Below are positions 42,855 to 54,900 of a stretch of DNA of 64,000 bases, piece after piece (the stretch's first letter is position 1; every line of letters starts with the position of its first letter). The stretch is from assembly GCA_963920705.1 (NCBI GenBank), contig OY987236.1, positions 8,418,190 to 8,482,189 on the forward strand. Direction: 5' to 3'. The DNA comes from Odiellus spinosus (Eukaryota > Arthropoda > Arachnida > Opiliones > Phalangiidae). The translations under genes and the position numbers were made by a program. The notes under the pieces were generated by a model that was given only the letters and a program-made list of their open reading frames with translations, ran no database searches and was not told the origin of the DNA.

Positions 42855-45800
42855 CTGAAAATAAATAAAAAATATTTGAGCAAAAAAAAAAAAAAAAAAA
42901 ATTAATTTGAGAGAAATTAAAAAATAAAATTCAAAATAAAAATCAGGCGAGAAAATTTAAAGATGAGAACTATATGCCTAGTATCACAAGTACATCATCC
43001 TTCAAGTTTATAAGACGACATACTGTGCGTGACGATGAAGTGAGTCCGATTTTCTCAGTCCATGGTTTCACCATAAGCATACCGATATTTGTACAGAAAG
43101 ACGGCGAGGCCCAGTATATTCTTTCTAGAGTAAATCAGACTCGAAATCGCGACGCACCGTCGTTTCGCGAGAAAGAGAGAGGAGTTGTTGTCCGTCGATA
43201 CATTTTCACCCCCATAAACGTCTAGAAATTTCAGCGCAGTATTAGCACTGACAAGTTCCAATCTCAACCGCAAGAGAGGGCTATTTCGAATTCCGTATCT
43301 CGACCGTTTAGAGTTTTTGCATTTTTTTCTCTCTTCGGGCGAAAGCTCTGACGACAAAACTTTCAGAACCACATACCAATTATAATTTGCCTTGTAAACT
43401 TGAAGTATGATTTACCTGTGTTGAGTACTATGCCCAGTATTTGACATAAAGTCGAAAAAAAAAAAGAAAAAAAAATTGTGAAATCACTTTTCTTCTTTAT
43501 CATATCTTTTTAGATCTAAATTTAAAAAATGAGACGGTAGTCCCCTATGAATTTACTAGATCCAGATGCGGGACCCTTTGGCTAATTAAATCACTGCAAA
43601 TGTGAAGACACGTCCTAATTAATAGCTTCTTTTCTTTCTTACTTTTCAAGAAAACCATGACCAGAAGCGACGAATTCCCAGGCTAAAAGATTACAAGGCC
43701 CTAATTTATACTGTTCTTTTCATCTTCATTCGAATAAAATAAAAAAATATATATCAAGAATCAAATCTAGGAATTCGTTTTAATTCCTCGAGAGATTATA
43801 ATCCTTTCCCCCAGCGCGCTTTGAGATTGTCTCTTGCTGGAGGGAGAAAGAATTAACCTTAGTATCTTGTAAGAAAAACTATACATAGATGATATACCGA
43901 AAAGCCCGAAGATTTTAATATTCGAAGGTCGAAAAGGCCTAATTATTTAAATTTTAATGGAAAGTTTAATTAATATTAAAAGTACATCAATGCAGAGTAA
44001 AAAAAAAAAAAAAAAAAAAATGGTCTTCTAAAGAAAGAGCGCATATCATCTGAAGCACTTTAGATGTTTAAACCGAAATTCATTTACTTAGAAAATTTTT
44101 AATGTATGAGACTGTTACTTCATGGCCAAGAAAGCTTTCGGACGTACTACTTTAGTCCCTTTCAATACATTTATAAATTGTAATTGGATAACCCAATTTA
44201 GACACTTAAAAAGTTACTTTATGTGGCATCGTTGTGATTTTGTAACAAAAATCATACAAACAGATATTAAGCTAGAAATAAATATATAACTTGGAAAGTA
44301 GGCTTAACAAGGATTCAAAAAGAGTTTGAAATCTTGGTGTTAATGTCTTCGGCCAATCACGCGAGACTGAAAGAGAATTAAATTGGAACACTCACAGAAA
44401 AAGACAAGAGCAAAAAAGTTGCCTATAATTTAATTTTGCCAGTGGAATACCAAAAAAGCTGATATTTACTGCTGTGACTCTCCTAGAAGAAAATAAAACT
44501 TGCTATGAAGTATTTGAAATCAGGTTTAAGAAGCGCTCGCGTTTGCTCGTTGGTCGGAGGCCGTATGAAACTCCCCATTGTTAAGCCTACTTTTGAGATA
44601 TTGTCTTCCGTAACTACTCCAAACTTTCTCAAGAGAGTTGCGTTTCCCGTTTCAATATTTAAGTCGCCTGCAGCCGCTTCGGGGTCTAAAATCAATCTTC
44701 TCTCAAACCCTACTGGCGGTTAATCACTTTTCTTTAATAAGTTACGAACTTTTGATGTAATTTAAAATGGTTTTAATAAAAGCTTACTCAAGATGGAATA
44801 GCAATAAATTTACTCGGTTCTAAACTTAAAGTCCGCCTTAAATTTATCAATAATTTTGATTAATAACTTATATAAGAGGCTTAAAATCGCGTACCAGTTT
44901 TGGAGAACTATCCAGTTTTCATTACGTGATGGGTATTAATAAGCTAAATATTTGTGGGCGTGTAACTTCTTACGAGTTGAAAATTGAATCGCATTCTGAT
45001 CTTAGTTAGAAGAGAAATTATAGATAATGTTTGTTACATATTATAGCCAATGTTTACGTCCGGAAATGAATGAGATTTTGCAGTTTAAATAATTAATTCT
45101 TAATATTTCGTAAACAAAACAAGTATACGTAGAGTGTACGCGATATATAAAATAGTTCTATCTTTGTAATAGAGACCGGCCTCTATATTTATATTAGGCC
45201 AAAGGCCTAATGAGATTTCCATGCAACGCAGTAATTGTAAATAATCTAAGGCTTAGATGATACTAATTGTAAATCGTTAAATCCCCGGTTTGTTTGGAAA
45301 TCCTTCTAAACTTTTAGGAGTTATATTATCAGGTATTAGAGAAAAGAAAATAATTAGGATTTCTAACGGAGCTTAACTTGTTCGAGGCTCTTATAATTGA
45401 GGTTTAATCTCGAGACAAAGAAAGAAAGTCTCCGTAACTAATCTATTATTAAAGTCCCCGCGATTTGTGACTCTTAATCGGCCACCGATCGCGTGACTAT
45501 AGCGACTAATTGCGGATAATTTGTCTCGGTTCCTATTTATCGCCTGGAGGGTTAACAAGATTCTGGATTCTCACTGATTCCGAATAAACCTCTTCTCCAT
45601 ATCCTTGCCTAAAGGGATAGTAACACGGTCAAAAATTTATTTCAGACGAAAACGCTTTCAGTTTGCAGTGGCGCCACCAAGTGGGTAGGCCGAGTAAGCC
45701 ATGGAATACGAATATTTTCAAAGGGCCCCAAATCAACTCGAAGAAGCCTCGAAAACAAACTTGAGGACCCTCAAAATCCTCTCAACGGGGCCTTTAATTA

Positions 45801-46019
45801 CTGTCGAGCAAAAAAAAATTGTTTCGACGAAAATGGGGGCCTCTAAATGTTGGAGAAAACCTTCCGATGTCGAAAGTTTTCTGGCATATCAGTTACTTTT
45901 TTTTATACAAAAATATTTTCCGGAAAATTAACTACTGTAGTTCAAAATGACTAAGATAATAAAGTTACATTCACACTTAGAAACGTACACCATTTGAATT
46001 TTAAAAATCAATATAACTA
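42855..46019. other. Upstream flank of the SLC3-like gene
   Basis: It should contain the promoter and any non-coding first exon of the minus-strand gene, but I cannot place either. The antisense frame 43055-43372 is not recognisable. A possible exon lies at 44496-44719. The rest is AT-rich with A-runs at 42883, 43460 and 44001. Confidence 0.4.
44496..44719 (-). CDS. Possible exon of an unrecognised protein
   Basis: One minus-strand frame reads through about 70 codons with balanced base composition, unlike the AT-rich surroundings. It includes FERRLILDPEAAAGDLNIET and MGSFIRPPTNEQTRALLKPD. A possible acceptor (CCGCCAG) lies at its start, but no good donor is seen at its end, and the forward strand is also open across most of it. 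I do not recognise a family. It could be a transposon-derived coding remnant or chance. Confidence 0.2.
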
Positions 46020-46206
46020 GTTAAAAATTAGGTTGATCAATGTCATTGGTCGGTGAGTTCTGGATATCTCCATGAATACAGTTAAGCCTAATTTGATATA
46101 TTTCTAGTTTAATATTTGTTTGCAATTTTTTTACTGTTGGCTTGGGCTTATTTAAACCACAAGAAATCGATAAAAAAAAAATCACTTAACTTGCATTTTT
46201 CCTTTA
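46020..46206. mobile_element. Right half of a TTAA-type fold-back element
   Basis: It has the family motifs in right-arm order: CATTGGTCGGTGAGTTC, CATGAATACAGTTAAGCCTA, TTTCTAGTTTAATATTTGTT, TTACTGTTGGCTTGGG, GAAATCGATA and a decayed GCATTTTTCCTTTAA end. Confidence 0.55.
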
Positions 46207-46784
46207 ACCACATGCCACGACTCAACTTCAACGCGTCTTTTAAACAACCAAACTTCTTCCGACTGTAGATTATTTTCTAAAACTAAAATAAAATAGCTAA
46301 CAGATCGCCAACGAACTATAACCTATATCCAAAACCTTGGCAAATTCACTTTATTGCCTATATATAGGCAGGCCTAAGTCTAGATCACGAACGATGGTTA
46401 GTTACATGGAGTGGTATCTACAAACTTCGCTTCATTAAGCCTAATGGACATTACATAACGAGAGCATCAATGTATGGATCACGCGCCAGAGTTTGCGAGC
46501 AACCATACTTTTCCTCGACTCATATAAGCCGCCCGTGTTTCTATCCAAGCTAGCGAAATCTAATCTCGTTCAGTAAGTGATGAGAGGATTACCAGACTTC
46601 GCAGAGTCCTTGACATTTATCCCTCGACCTAAATAAAGCAGCTGAAAGAGGGAGCGAGCACGTATATGTTAAAAAAAACATGATGGTAATTACCACGAGA
46701 AACTACATGAATTATATATCATCATATCATTACTTTCAGACATGTGCATGGAGGAAGCACGTGACCGAAAAAATTATTTCAGGC

Positions 46785-47152
46785 GTAAAGGGAGAATGCA
46801 AACTAACTTGGGAATTTTGATAGATTCCTTATCGTTTAAAAAGGCCTAATCCACCATTAAAAAAGTATAAAAACAAATAATAAACTAGAAATATACATTT
46901 TACCAGGAAAATAGGCTTAGCTGGATTCATGGAGATCCTGAATTTCTTTGAATTGAAGGGTCAGCGACCAATCGAATGCTATAAAGATCTCGCCTTAACA
47001 TCGAGCCTTTGCTAATTGGTCGCTGATCCTTCAATGCGAAGAAATTCAGGATCGTCATGAATCCAGCTAAGCCTAATTTCCGGGTAAGTTCTAAATTTAT
47101 TTCTGCTGGATTAGGCCTATTTAAACGATAAGGAATCGATGTTGTTAGGTTG
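46785..47152. mobile_element. TTAA-type fold-back element, right end damaged
   Basis: It begins TAAAGGGAGAATGCAAAC. The arms pair well: AATAGGCTTAGCTGGATTCA pairs with TGAATCCAGCTAAGCCTAAT, GAATTTCTTTGAATTGAAGG pairs approximately with CCTTCAATGCGAAGAAATTC, and GCGACCAAT pairs with ATTGGTCGC. The last bases after GTTGTTAGGTTG do not match the expected CATTCTCCC end. The antisense frame 46927-47184 lies inside and is not a gene. Confidence 0.75.
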
Positions 47153-50100
47153 ATGGAGAAGCCAACTCGCGGGTGGCGCCACATTTATAATGTTGACATT
47201 TAGTTGACTAAAAGACGAAATTTGATTGACTTGCATGCCTTTCTCTCAGAGCGGGACTCAAAATGGTAGTCGACCTGGAAGTGCGAAATTTAAAAGTACT
47301 TTAAATACCGTTTTTCTCGCGAGTAAAAACTATTTTAGACACAGTCTGTTTTTCTTATTATTAACTATCATATTTTAGGATCTAAGAAAGCTAAAAATTT
47401 GTTATAGCGTATTACATTCCATTTCCTTCGGGCTAAATTTAACTTTTCAACCTTAATTTAACGAAGATCAACCTGACATAAACATAGTAAAGTAAAATCA
47501 CTAGGGATATTAGAGGTTTGACATTAGCCAATAATAGGCCTTGACCTAAACCACATATTTAAATCATGATAAAAAAAGTTCTTTCACAACTCAAACTAAA
47601 AAAGTTTGAACGCTTCACGATTCTAAAATGTAGGTTAATGGCAAATGTTGGCCAAAGTTTTCCCCCTCGTATTTCATTTTTATTTTACTTTTTTAAGAGC
47701 GCTCACAAAAGAAACACGTACTGTGGGCATACAAGTTCCGAATTCGAAACCATTTGTCAAACTTTTTGGCCAATAACGAGTTGATGTACGCGTCAAAAAT
47801 ACCCAAGACGCTTTTCGATCAAAAGTTTGACTAGAATTGAGTAAGTATCAGTTACGGTATACAACAGTGTAAGAGAAGAGACGAAGAAGTAGGTGGTTTT
47901 GTAGGAGCTGTAAATTCCCACCGAGACTGGCTAGATGAACGAAATTATTCCGGGATATCAACGCGTAGAAAGCTAGCTTTTCCCATTAACTCGTACGATT
48001 TTATCCGGAGATGAAGGCGAGGTTTTAGGTTTTGTACGAGCTTAAAGGAAGTTTCAATGGGAGTGAAAACGAATGACACAAAATTTTTACGAGAGGAGAG
48101 AGTCGAGTTGAGAAGGGATCTGGAAGAAGAGGGAGGGAGTAAAAAACAAATCACTTCTATTATAGAAAAGAGTCGCTCATCGTGCGGATCCCCATACCAA
48201 CGGTACCCAAAAATGGTCCCTAATAGAAGGAAATCAATCATTCCATTTTACGCGATGGAACTAAGCCTAATTATCCCAGCAGCTCCATTGTATATGATAA
48301 AAAAAAAGGGGATGGGGAAGTCACTAAACTCGGTATCAAGAAAAGGAGGAGGACAACGTCATCCCATCCTCTTCCATTCCCCGTGGAGACACGAGTACTG
48401 AACAACGGGATGCTGGCAGAATTTTAAGCCTCGTTCGAATATACCCAGAATATAGAAGGACCAAAGTCTTAGAATTGTTTATACACGAATTTAAGTTGAT
48501 AAATTATTGATATTTAACATTTAATTTAATATTTGTAAATTATTCTTGATATTTAATTATATAATTTAATAATCGTAATTTAATGGTATTTTTAGTAAGA
48601 AAATTATTTTTAAAGTTATATTTAAACAGTTTACTTCTTTAAAAATGATTAATTTTGAATTGTAAAACATATTTAGACGCAAAAAATGAAAAGTGTGGGA
48701 AAAAGAGGAAAATTTTGTCGATAAAGGAAAAGATAATTTATAACACGTATATAATTTTGAACTCATTTAAATTAAAAAAAAAAACTGCGATTTTATGCAA
48801 AATAAAAAAAAAAAAAAAAATCTAAATTGAAAGGTGAATTCACGCGAATTTCATATCCTCTAGGTAGAATATGTCCGAGTTTTTTGAATAGGCGCCTCAA
48901 CTGCACCCATTTCAATAGGATTATAAATACAATTTATTTTTCTGCGTCTCTCTCTCTAAGCCAAATTAATTATAGCCTAATTGCTTGAGGATTAAGGAAT
49001 GAATTTAAATAAAGGAAATTTAATGAAGTCTACAATCTAACTATTCAGTAGAGATTTCAGATAATTAAAGGTTACATAATCTCCAAGGTGATCTTTAGGG
49101 ACAAACCCGGATGTTAAGTTACATAAATTGTTATAAATTAGCTCCGAAAATACTAAGACTCAAGGGAGAGTGTGCCAAATATCGGAATCTTTTCGAAGTG
49201 GGGACGCGTATACGAAACTTCTTAGAATGATAATCCCCTTATAATCAGCCAAGATATTCTCAACACCCAATCTAACACCCCCAAAAACGTCCGATTTGAT
49301 TCGAACACAACCTGACGTCGCTCGGGGAGGGGCGCTTATAGCCCCTTTTCTAATTTCTCGATCATGATAGTCGTATTTTCGAGGTTCTCCCACGCGCGCG
49401 CGTCAGTTTTGCCTCTAATAAGCTGCCGCAAATTGATTTAATAAGGTCGGGAAGTCGGTCTCCACGGTCGAACCACGAGGCAAACCCTATCGCTATCGGT
49501 GTACGATGCGGGAAAGTCCCCCACTAACTCGTATCCAGTTGGCTAAGCCTAACTTGGTGGCTATACGACACTATTCAGAAGGAAAGGGTCCTTTTGGCTC
49601 GCCTAGTCATCTCTCTCTCTCTCCTACTCTTCTGTCTCTTCCCTACGCGACGCGCCGACGACCCATTAATCTTCATGATTGCAATTTAGGATTTTGCGGT
49701 GTCTTTTAACGTATCTGTCAACGCGAAACGCAGTATAGAGAACTTACAAGAAGGAGTGGGAGTCCTTGAAAGCAGCGGCTCTTCTAGTCGCCTGCAGGGG
49801 GGCAAAGTAATAAGAGAAAGGATGGAGGAGAGGGATTCGATTTAACAAGATTGCCATTTTCATGCCTCATGGTTTTAATTTGAATCGGGTTTATACGTAA
49901 AATAAGGACGGTGTTTTGAAATTATAAGTTGGCCCGGGCAAAAGCGCGTTTGAATTTGAAAGGGAGAGTAAAACGACACTTTCTGGATTACAGAGCACTT
50001 GAACACGAGTATAATCCTAGAGGTGGTACAACCTTACGCGGATTGATACACAATATGGTAAACTTCTAGGATTAGAAGGGATTTAACCAAAATTCTCGCG

Positions 50101-50432
50101 TGTCTGATTCTATAAGAGATGAGAGAAATGTCAGCATATTGTCAAATTACATGCTGAAGTCTATGTATGGGACCCGGTTTGCTTACCAAGACAGGGAGAT
50201 CTCCGATAGCATTGTTATTTGAATACTTAGAGATAATAATAGACTAATCAGGCATTTGAATTAATATATTTACACAAATATATTGAAAATATAACTGGCT
50301 TTTAGTGTTAATGAGTTACATCCCTAAAATTTCAAACCAATTTTACAAAGCAACAAAATAAAACTGCACAACACCGCTTAAAACCTAAAATAAGATCCCA
50401 AGTAAGTCAATATAATTCAACAGCGCATTATT
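47153..50432. other. No gene seen
   Basis: AT-rich sequence with A-runs near 48780-48820. The forward frame 48057-48401 (114 codons) and the antisense frame 49160-49393 have no recognisable features, and I do not call them. Confidence 0.5.
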
Positions 50433-50664
50433 AAAGTGAGGCTGTCAGGAATTTAAACTCTAATTTCAGGAGCATTTTTGGGAAGATCGTTAAAAAAACG
50501 ATTCAAAATATACTGAAACAATAACCCCAACAGGAAATATAAATGATTGATTATCATCAACATTATTAAAACGAAATTTCCCCGCATAACTACGTCATCA
50601 ACACGTCGTCTGGCTACTAAATAATAGGCATTTGCCTTCGAAAAATTAGTGACATCCTCACTTT
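50433..50664. mobile_element. Probable miniature inverted-repeat element
   Basis: AAAGTGAGGCTGTCA at the left pairs with TGACATCCTCACTTT at the right with one mismatch. AGCCTCACTTT, AACCTCACTTT or AGTGAGGCTGACA motifs near 15522, 26080 and 63161 may be solo ends of the same family. No clear target duplication. Confidence 0.45.
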
Positions 50665-50936
50665 GAGTAAGAGCTATGTCCTACCATGGAATATATAAAA
50701 CATACTTGACCTTGATTTTACAAATATTTACGCAGCACGGGCAAACCATATTATTAAGGCATCTATTCGATTATATATAATTTGAACATTGCTGTATACT
50801 TTATGAAATTAAGTGTCCATATAGCCCGAGATAACAATTCCCCGAAGCCCTTGTTTGGTGCTTAAATCTACAACCAAGAACTAAATTAACAAACCCAAGA
50901 ACAAGTTACAAAAACGTTGGACTAAATGATGATGTC

Positions 50937-51310
50937 CGCTTCTCCTTTAACATCCCTAATCATGATTTTAGGTCTGGCTCTCCCTTTATTATCCCTAAAC
51001 CATGATTTTAGGTCTGGCTCTCCCTTTAATATCCCTAATCTAAGAATTTCCGTCCGGCTTTCCCTTTATTATCCCTAATCCATGATTTTAGATCTGGCTC
51101 TCCCTTTATTATCCCTAATCCATGAATTTCTGTCCGGCTCTCCCTTTATTATCCCTAATCCACGAATTTCTGTCCGGCTCTCCCTTTATTATCCCTAATC
51201 CACGAATTTCTGTCCGGCTCTCCCTTTATTATCCCTAATCCATGAATTTGCATCCGGGTCTCCCTTTAATCCCTACACCCCATGAGTTTACGCCTGGCTC
51301 TCCCATTGAT
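50937..51310 (+). repeat. 40-bp minisatellite
   Basis: GGCTCTCCCTTTATTATCCC recurs with an exact 40-bp period (51016, 51056, 51096, 51136, 51176, 51216), the rest of the unit being TAATCCATGAATTTCTGTCC or close variants. There are about ten units, the outer ones more diverged. No coding frame is maintained. Confidence 0.85.
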
Positions 51311-51738
51311 ATCCCTAATCCATATTTTTTAAGCATGATTGTCTCCCTTTATTACTACTCCATACTTTTACTTCTGGCTCTCCCATTATTATTACTCCTT
51401 GAATTTTGGCCCAAGTAAGTTGAAGTAACCTCTCTCGTAAGACCAGCGTCTCTGACAGTATAAATCTAATCCACGAATTTCTGTCCGGCTCTCCCTTTAT
51501 TATCCCTAATCCATGAATTTGCATCCGGGTCTCCCTTTAATCCCTACACCCCATGAGTTTACGCCTGGCTCTCCCATTGATATCCTTAATCCATATTTTT
51601 TAAGCTTGATTGTCTCCCTTTATTATTACTCCATACTTTTACTTCTGGCTCTCCCATAATTATTACTCCTTGAATTTTGGCGCAAGTAAGTTGAAGTAAC
51701 CTCTCTCGTAAGACCAGCGTCTCTGACAGTATAAATCT
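51196..51738 (+). repeat. 271-bp direct duplication
   Basis: The sequence from the last minisatellite units through GACCAGCGTCTCTGACAGTA and TAAATCT is repeated at an offset of 271 bp (GAATTTGCATCCGGG at 51244 and 51515; GACAGTATAAATCT at 51454 and 51725), with only a few differences. It is a recent higher-order duplication at the edge of the 40-bp array. Confidence 0.85.
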
Positions 51739-51739
51739 C

Positions 51740-53417
51740 TGAAATTTTCGGATATGAAAGAGGCGACAGCGGTCAGAACAAAATATTCAAGAATGCAATA
51801 GTGACTCAACAAAAAGTTATCGCGTAAATAATGAAAATAGAGCATTCGAAAAAGTATTTCCTTTTTAGCTAAAATATACGAGAAACGTTCAAAATTCACC
51901 CAATGGAAATCGAGTGTTAGTTCTCTGGTTTCATAACTTAATCCTTGCTCCAACGCAACGAACCAAGCAAAACGAGCCATAAACTCAAACGATATTATAG
52001 CAATTCAGTGGCCATAATGAACATTATATTCCCCATAGAGGCGAGGGGTATTACTAAATAACCATATAGCAGGCATTAAACATCTGTTCTATACACGAAT
52101 TTAGTTTATTAGTTATTACAATAATAATCGGTATATAACGGAGCTGGATGTTGTATACGAGAAGAGTTATAATTCAAATTTCACCACTCCTATACACGCA
52201 CCGAGGCTTCCATTATCTCTATTATAGATATTACCTATGAAGTAATGTAGATTTCTACCGGCAGTAAATTCGTACGCTTTTATAGAATAATCGAAAGACC
52301 GAGGGTTATAATATAGCTCGAAAATACCTTGCCAGGATTAATTAGATGTTTAATAGAGCCCGAATATCACCCCGATTACTATCGTTAATAATTTAAGGTT
52401 ATGTCTATTAATAATGTCAGAGTTGGGTACCACACTCAAAGCCAAGTTCCCTTTATTTCCAAAGACGCTTTCACACAATGAATTTTAAAACCATTTTATA
52501 TAAAAAGGTATATATTGGGGTTAAAAGAGACGGTGAAGAGGAATTTTTATTGATTCTACTATTGAAACATTAAAAATGTCGAGAATTGTGAAAAAAATAA
52601 AATCTAGATTCAGATTTTGGCATTCAATTAATTTTATAAATATCCTTTGTCTAAAAATATAATTATTAGCTTTTAAAAATTTATTGAAAAGTCAAAACGA
52701 GCTATAGTTCAATATTGCGCGTTATAGCACTTGAAATGGCCACTTTCGTCAGCTCTTTTTCGTGAAGGTACTAACTACTTTCGATAAAGAGATCGCGTGA
52801 AAGCAACCGTATTTTTATTAGCTTTCCATTTACTACAAAATGGATCCCTTTGTAACTGGGACGAACAATTGTTCTCAAGCACAGAATGTGCGGAAGATTT
52901 GTGGAAAAACCATATTTTCATTTACCATCAAGTGTCGTAATTGAAATTTATCAAAATCGTGTCCCTAGCCCTTTAATTACGATTGAATAATAATGTCCAC
53001 ACCTGGAATTGAAAATTGACCGCCCTATTGTAGATCATAATACATACATTCAGTGATGCTGAATGAATTGAAAGCCCCAAATTGATTAAATTATAAATGC
53101 AAAACTAACTGGCTTTAAGCCGCTTGTATCAGGTATATGATGAAGTCACGTTCACAGCCTCGGAACCACCTACACTAGCCCATCGACAGCCAGTCAAATT
53201 GAGTATCACTCCTCTATGAAAATATAGTCCCACTAAATACGCAGCTACTATTTCAAAGTTAAAACAGCCAAACTCACGGAAGCATCAAGGCGCGTGTTGG
53301 AAAATTTATAAATTAATTTTTCGTGTAGCCCTCGGGTGGTTGATAGGTTTCGCATGAGGGATGAGATACATATGAGCTTAAGCGGCCCATTATAGGGAAA
53401 TAAGAAACAATTTTCAG
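51740..53417. other. No gene seen
   Basis: The antisense frame 51663-51980 (105 codons) starts in this stretch and runs into the 271-bp duplication, so its C-terminal part is repeat sequence. I do not regard it as a gene. Nothing else is recognised. Confidence 0.45.
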
Positions 53418-53581
53418 GGTGGATTCAAAGCTACTATAGACTATATTGACCGTGTTAAACCAATATGGAAAAAGTCAAACTGTGAAATTTTGGGGTCAGC
53501 AGTAGAGGTCTTTTCTCAATAAACAGAATTATTACCTTCAAAAGTGGATTTGAAAACGGTTTTAAAGTGACTAGTGTGAAC
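53418..53581. mobile_element. Decayed GTTCACACT-family element
   Basis: It contains GTGAAATTTTGGGGTCAGCA, GATTTGAAAACGG and the right end TAGTGTGAAC. The left terminus is not recognisable. Confidence 0.5.
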
Positions 53582-54737
53582 ATAGCTTAACTGAATAATA
53601 ACCATTATAGATTCAGTATAGTTTATCTAGTGATGAGGTAATAGGAAAATGCCTAAGGGAGGACCTAAAGCTCGACGAACTGGAAAGGCCCGTGCGGGCT
53701 TTAAGCTCCTTATTTGGGAACGGAGGAGAGTATCAAACAGAAAGGTGACCTATTTTGGCCTCCGTATAATATAATATTGAAACATTTTGAGTAACTAATC
53801 GCCGTTGAAAACTGGTAAGATAAACAAAGAGGGGATATGGATCGATGAACTCAATTGATCGTATCAAATTGAAGTTTAATTTATAATCAGACTTTAATGT
53901 TTAGGAGGAAAGGCAAATTTAAAGGGTTTGTATTACGAACACAGGTTTGTTTCGAATTCTATTAGCGCAATAACTAATTCACTAAATCTGGGATTGTTTT
54001 TCCATAAAATCGTGCTTTTTGATACAATTAGGTATATCGGAAAAGATTATAGCATCCAATTAAAATGAGAAACTTCAACTAATTACTCCTTTTAAAATAA
54101 CAGGGATTTCATACGCTTGTTCTAACAAACTTCGCTCCAAAATATGATGGTATTTCGAATAAAGATGTGTCTTTCAGGTAAAAAAGAAAAAAAAATAAAA
54201 AAATAAAAGCTGTATACCAAGAAAATAAAGAAAATCTCCCCAAAGACTTATCCAAACCGTTATCCTTGGGCTTAGAACGACGACCAGAAAAACCACTTCT
54301 TATACGACTGAACCAGCTATAGCACCAACCCCTCGGCAGTACCGAATCCCTACGTCCTTTCGTAATCCTATAGGATAGGGGCCTAACCAAAGCGACGAAG
54401 ATGGCCTAGCTAAACCCACAAAAATCCCTCCAAAAATAAAAACTATACTACTACCCAACGGGGGCCACTTGGAGACCCCAAACGAAACTGCACGCCAACA
54501 AATATAAAGGGCAAGTTTCATAAACATTCTTTTAAAATAATAATAATAATTCAACTATACAGCTCATTAGGTGAAAACTTTAGGCCGATATATCAACTAC
54601 AACCATAGAACAATAAAACTGAAGAAATAGGTTCCAAAATATAGATCTTTAGATATATGTAAAATATTTATCTCTCTTTGGTATATTGCTTCATTATACT
54701 GTAGGTAGTATAGGGCAAAACTATTTGTCTTATTGAC

Positions 54738-54900
54738 ACCTTTTCAATTACAAATTGAATTGCATTTAAGTGTTCAAACAGTTTCGAATGCACAAATCAA
54801 CGTTTCAAACTAATAATTAGATTTTTGGACAACGAACCACTTAAGTTGACCCCATATTTTTTGCTAATTTGACCTTTCCAAAACGGTCTTTAATGTGAAT
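54738..54900. mobile_element. Decayed GTTCACACT-family element, inverted
   Basis: It contains AAATCAACGTTTCAAACTAA, AAGTTGACCCCATATTTT and CCTTTCCAAAACGG, ending TTAATGTGAATGTGGCT. It is more diverged than the 171-bp copies. Confidence 0.45.

Noticed and set aside
45667..45690. CAGTGGCGCCACC as a possible hAT end
   Set aside because: No matching inverted end or target duplication found nearby.
51663..51980. 105-codon antisense frame starting MARFAWFVALEQG
   Set aside because: Its C-terminal part is inside the 271-bp duplication and a partial copy exists next door; no family or splice evidence.
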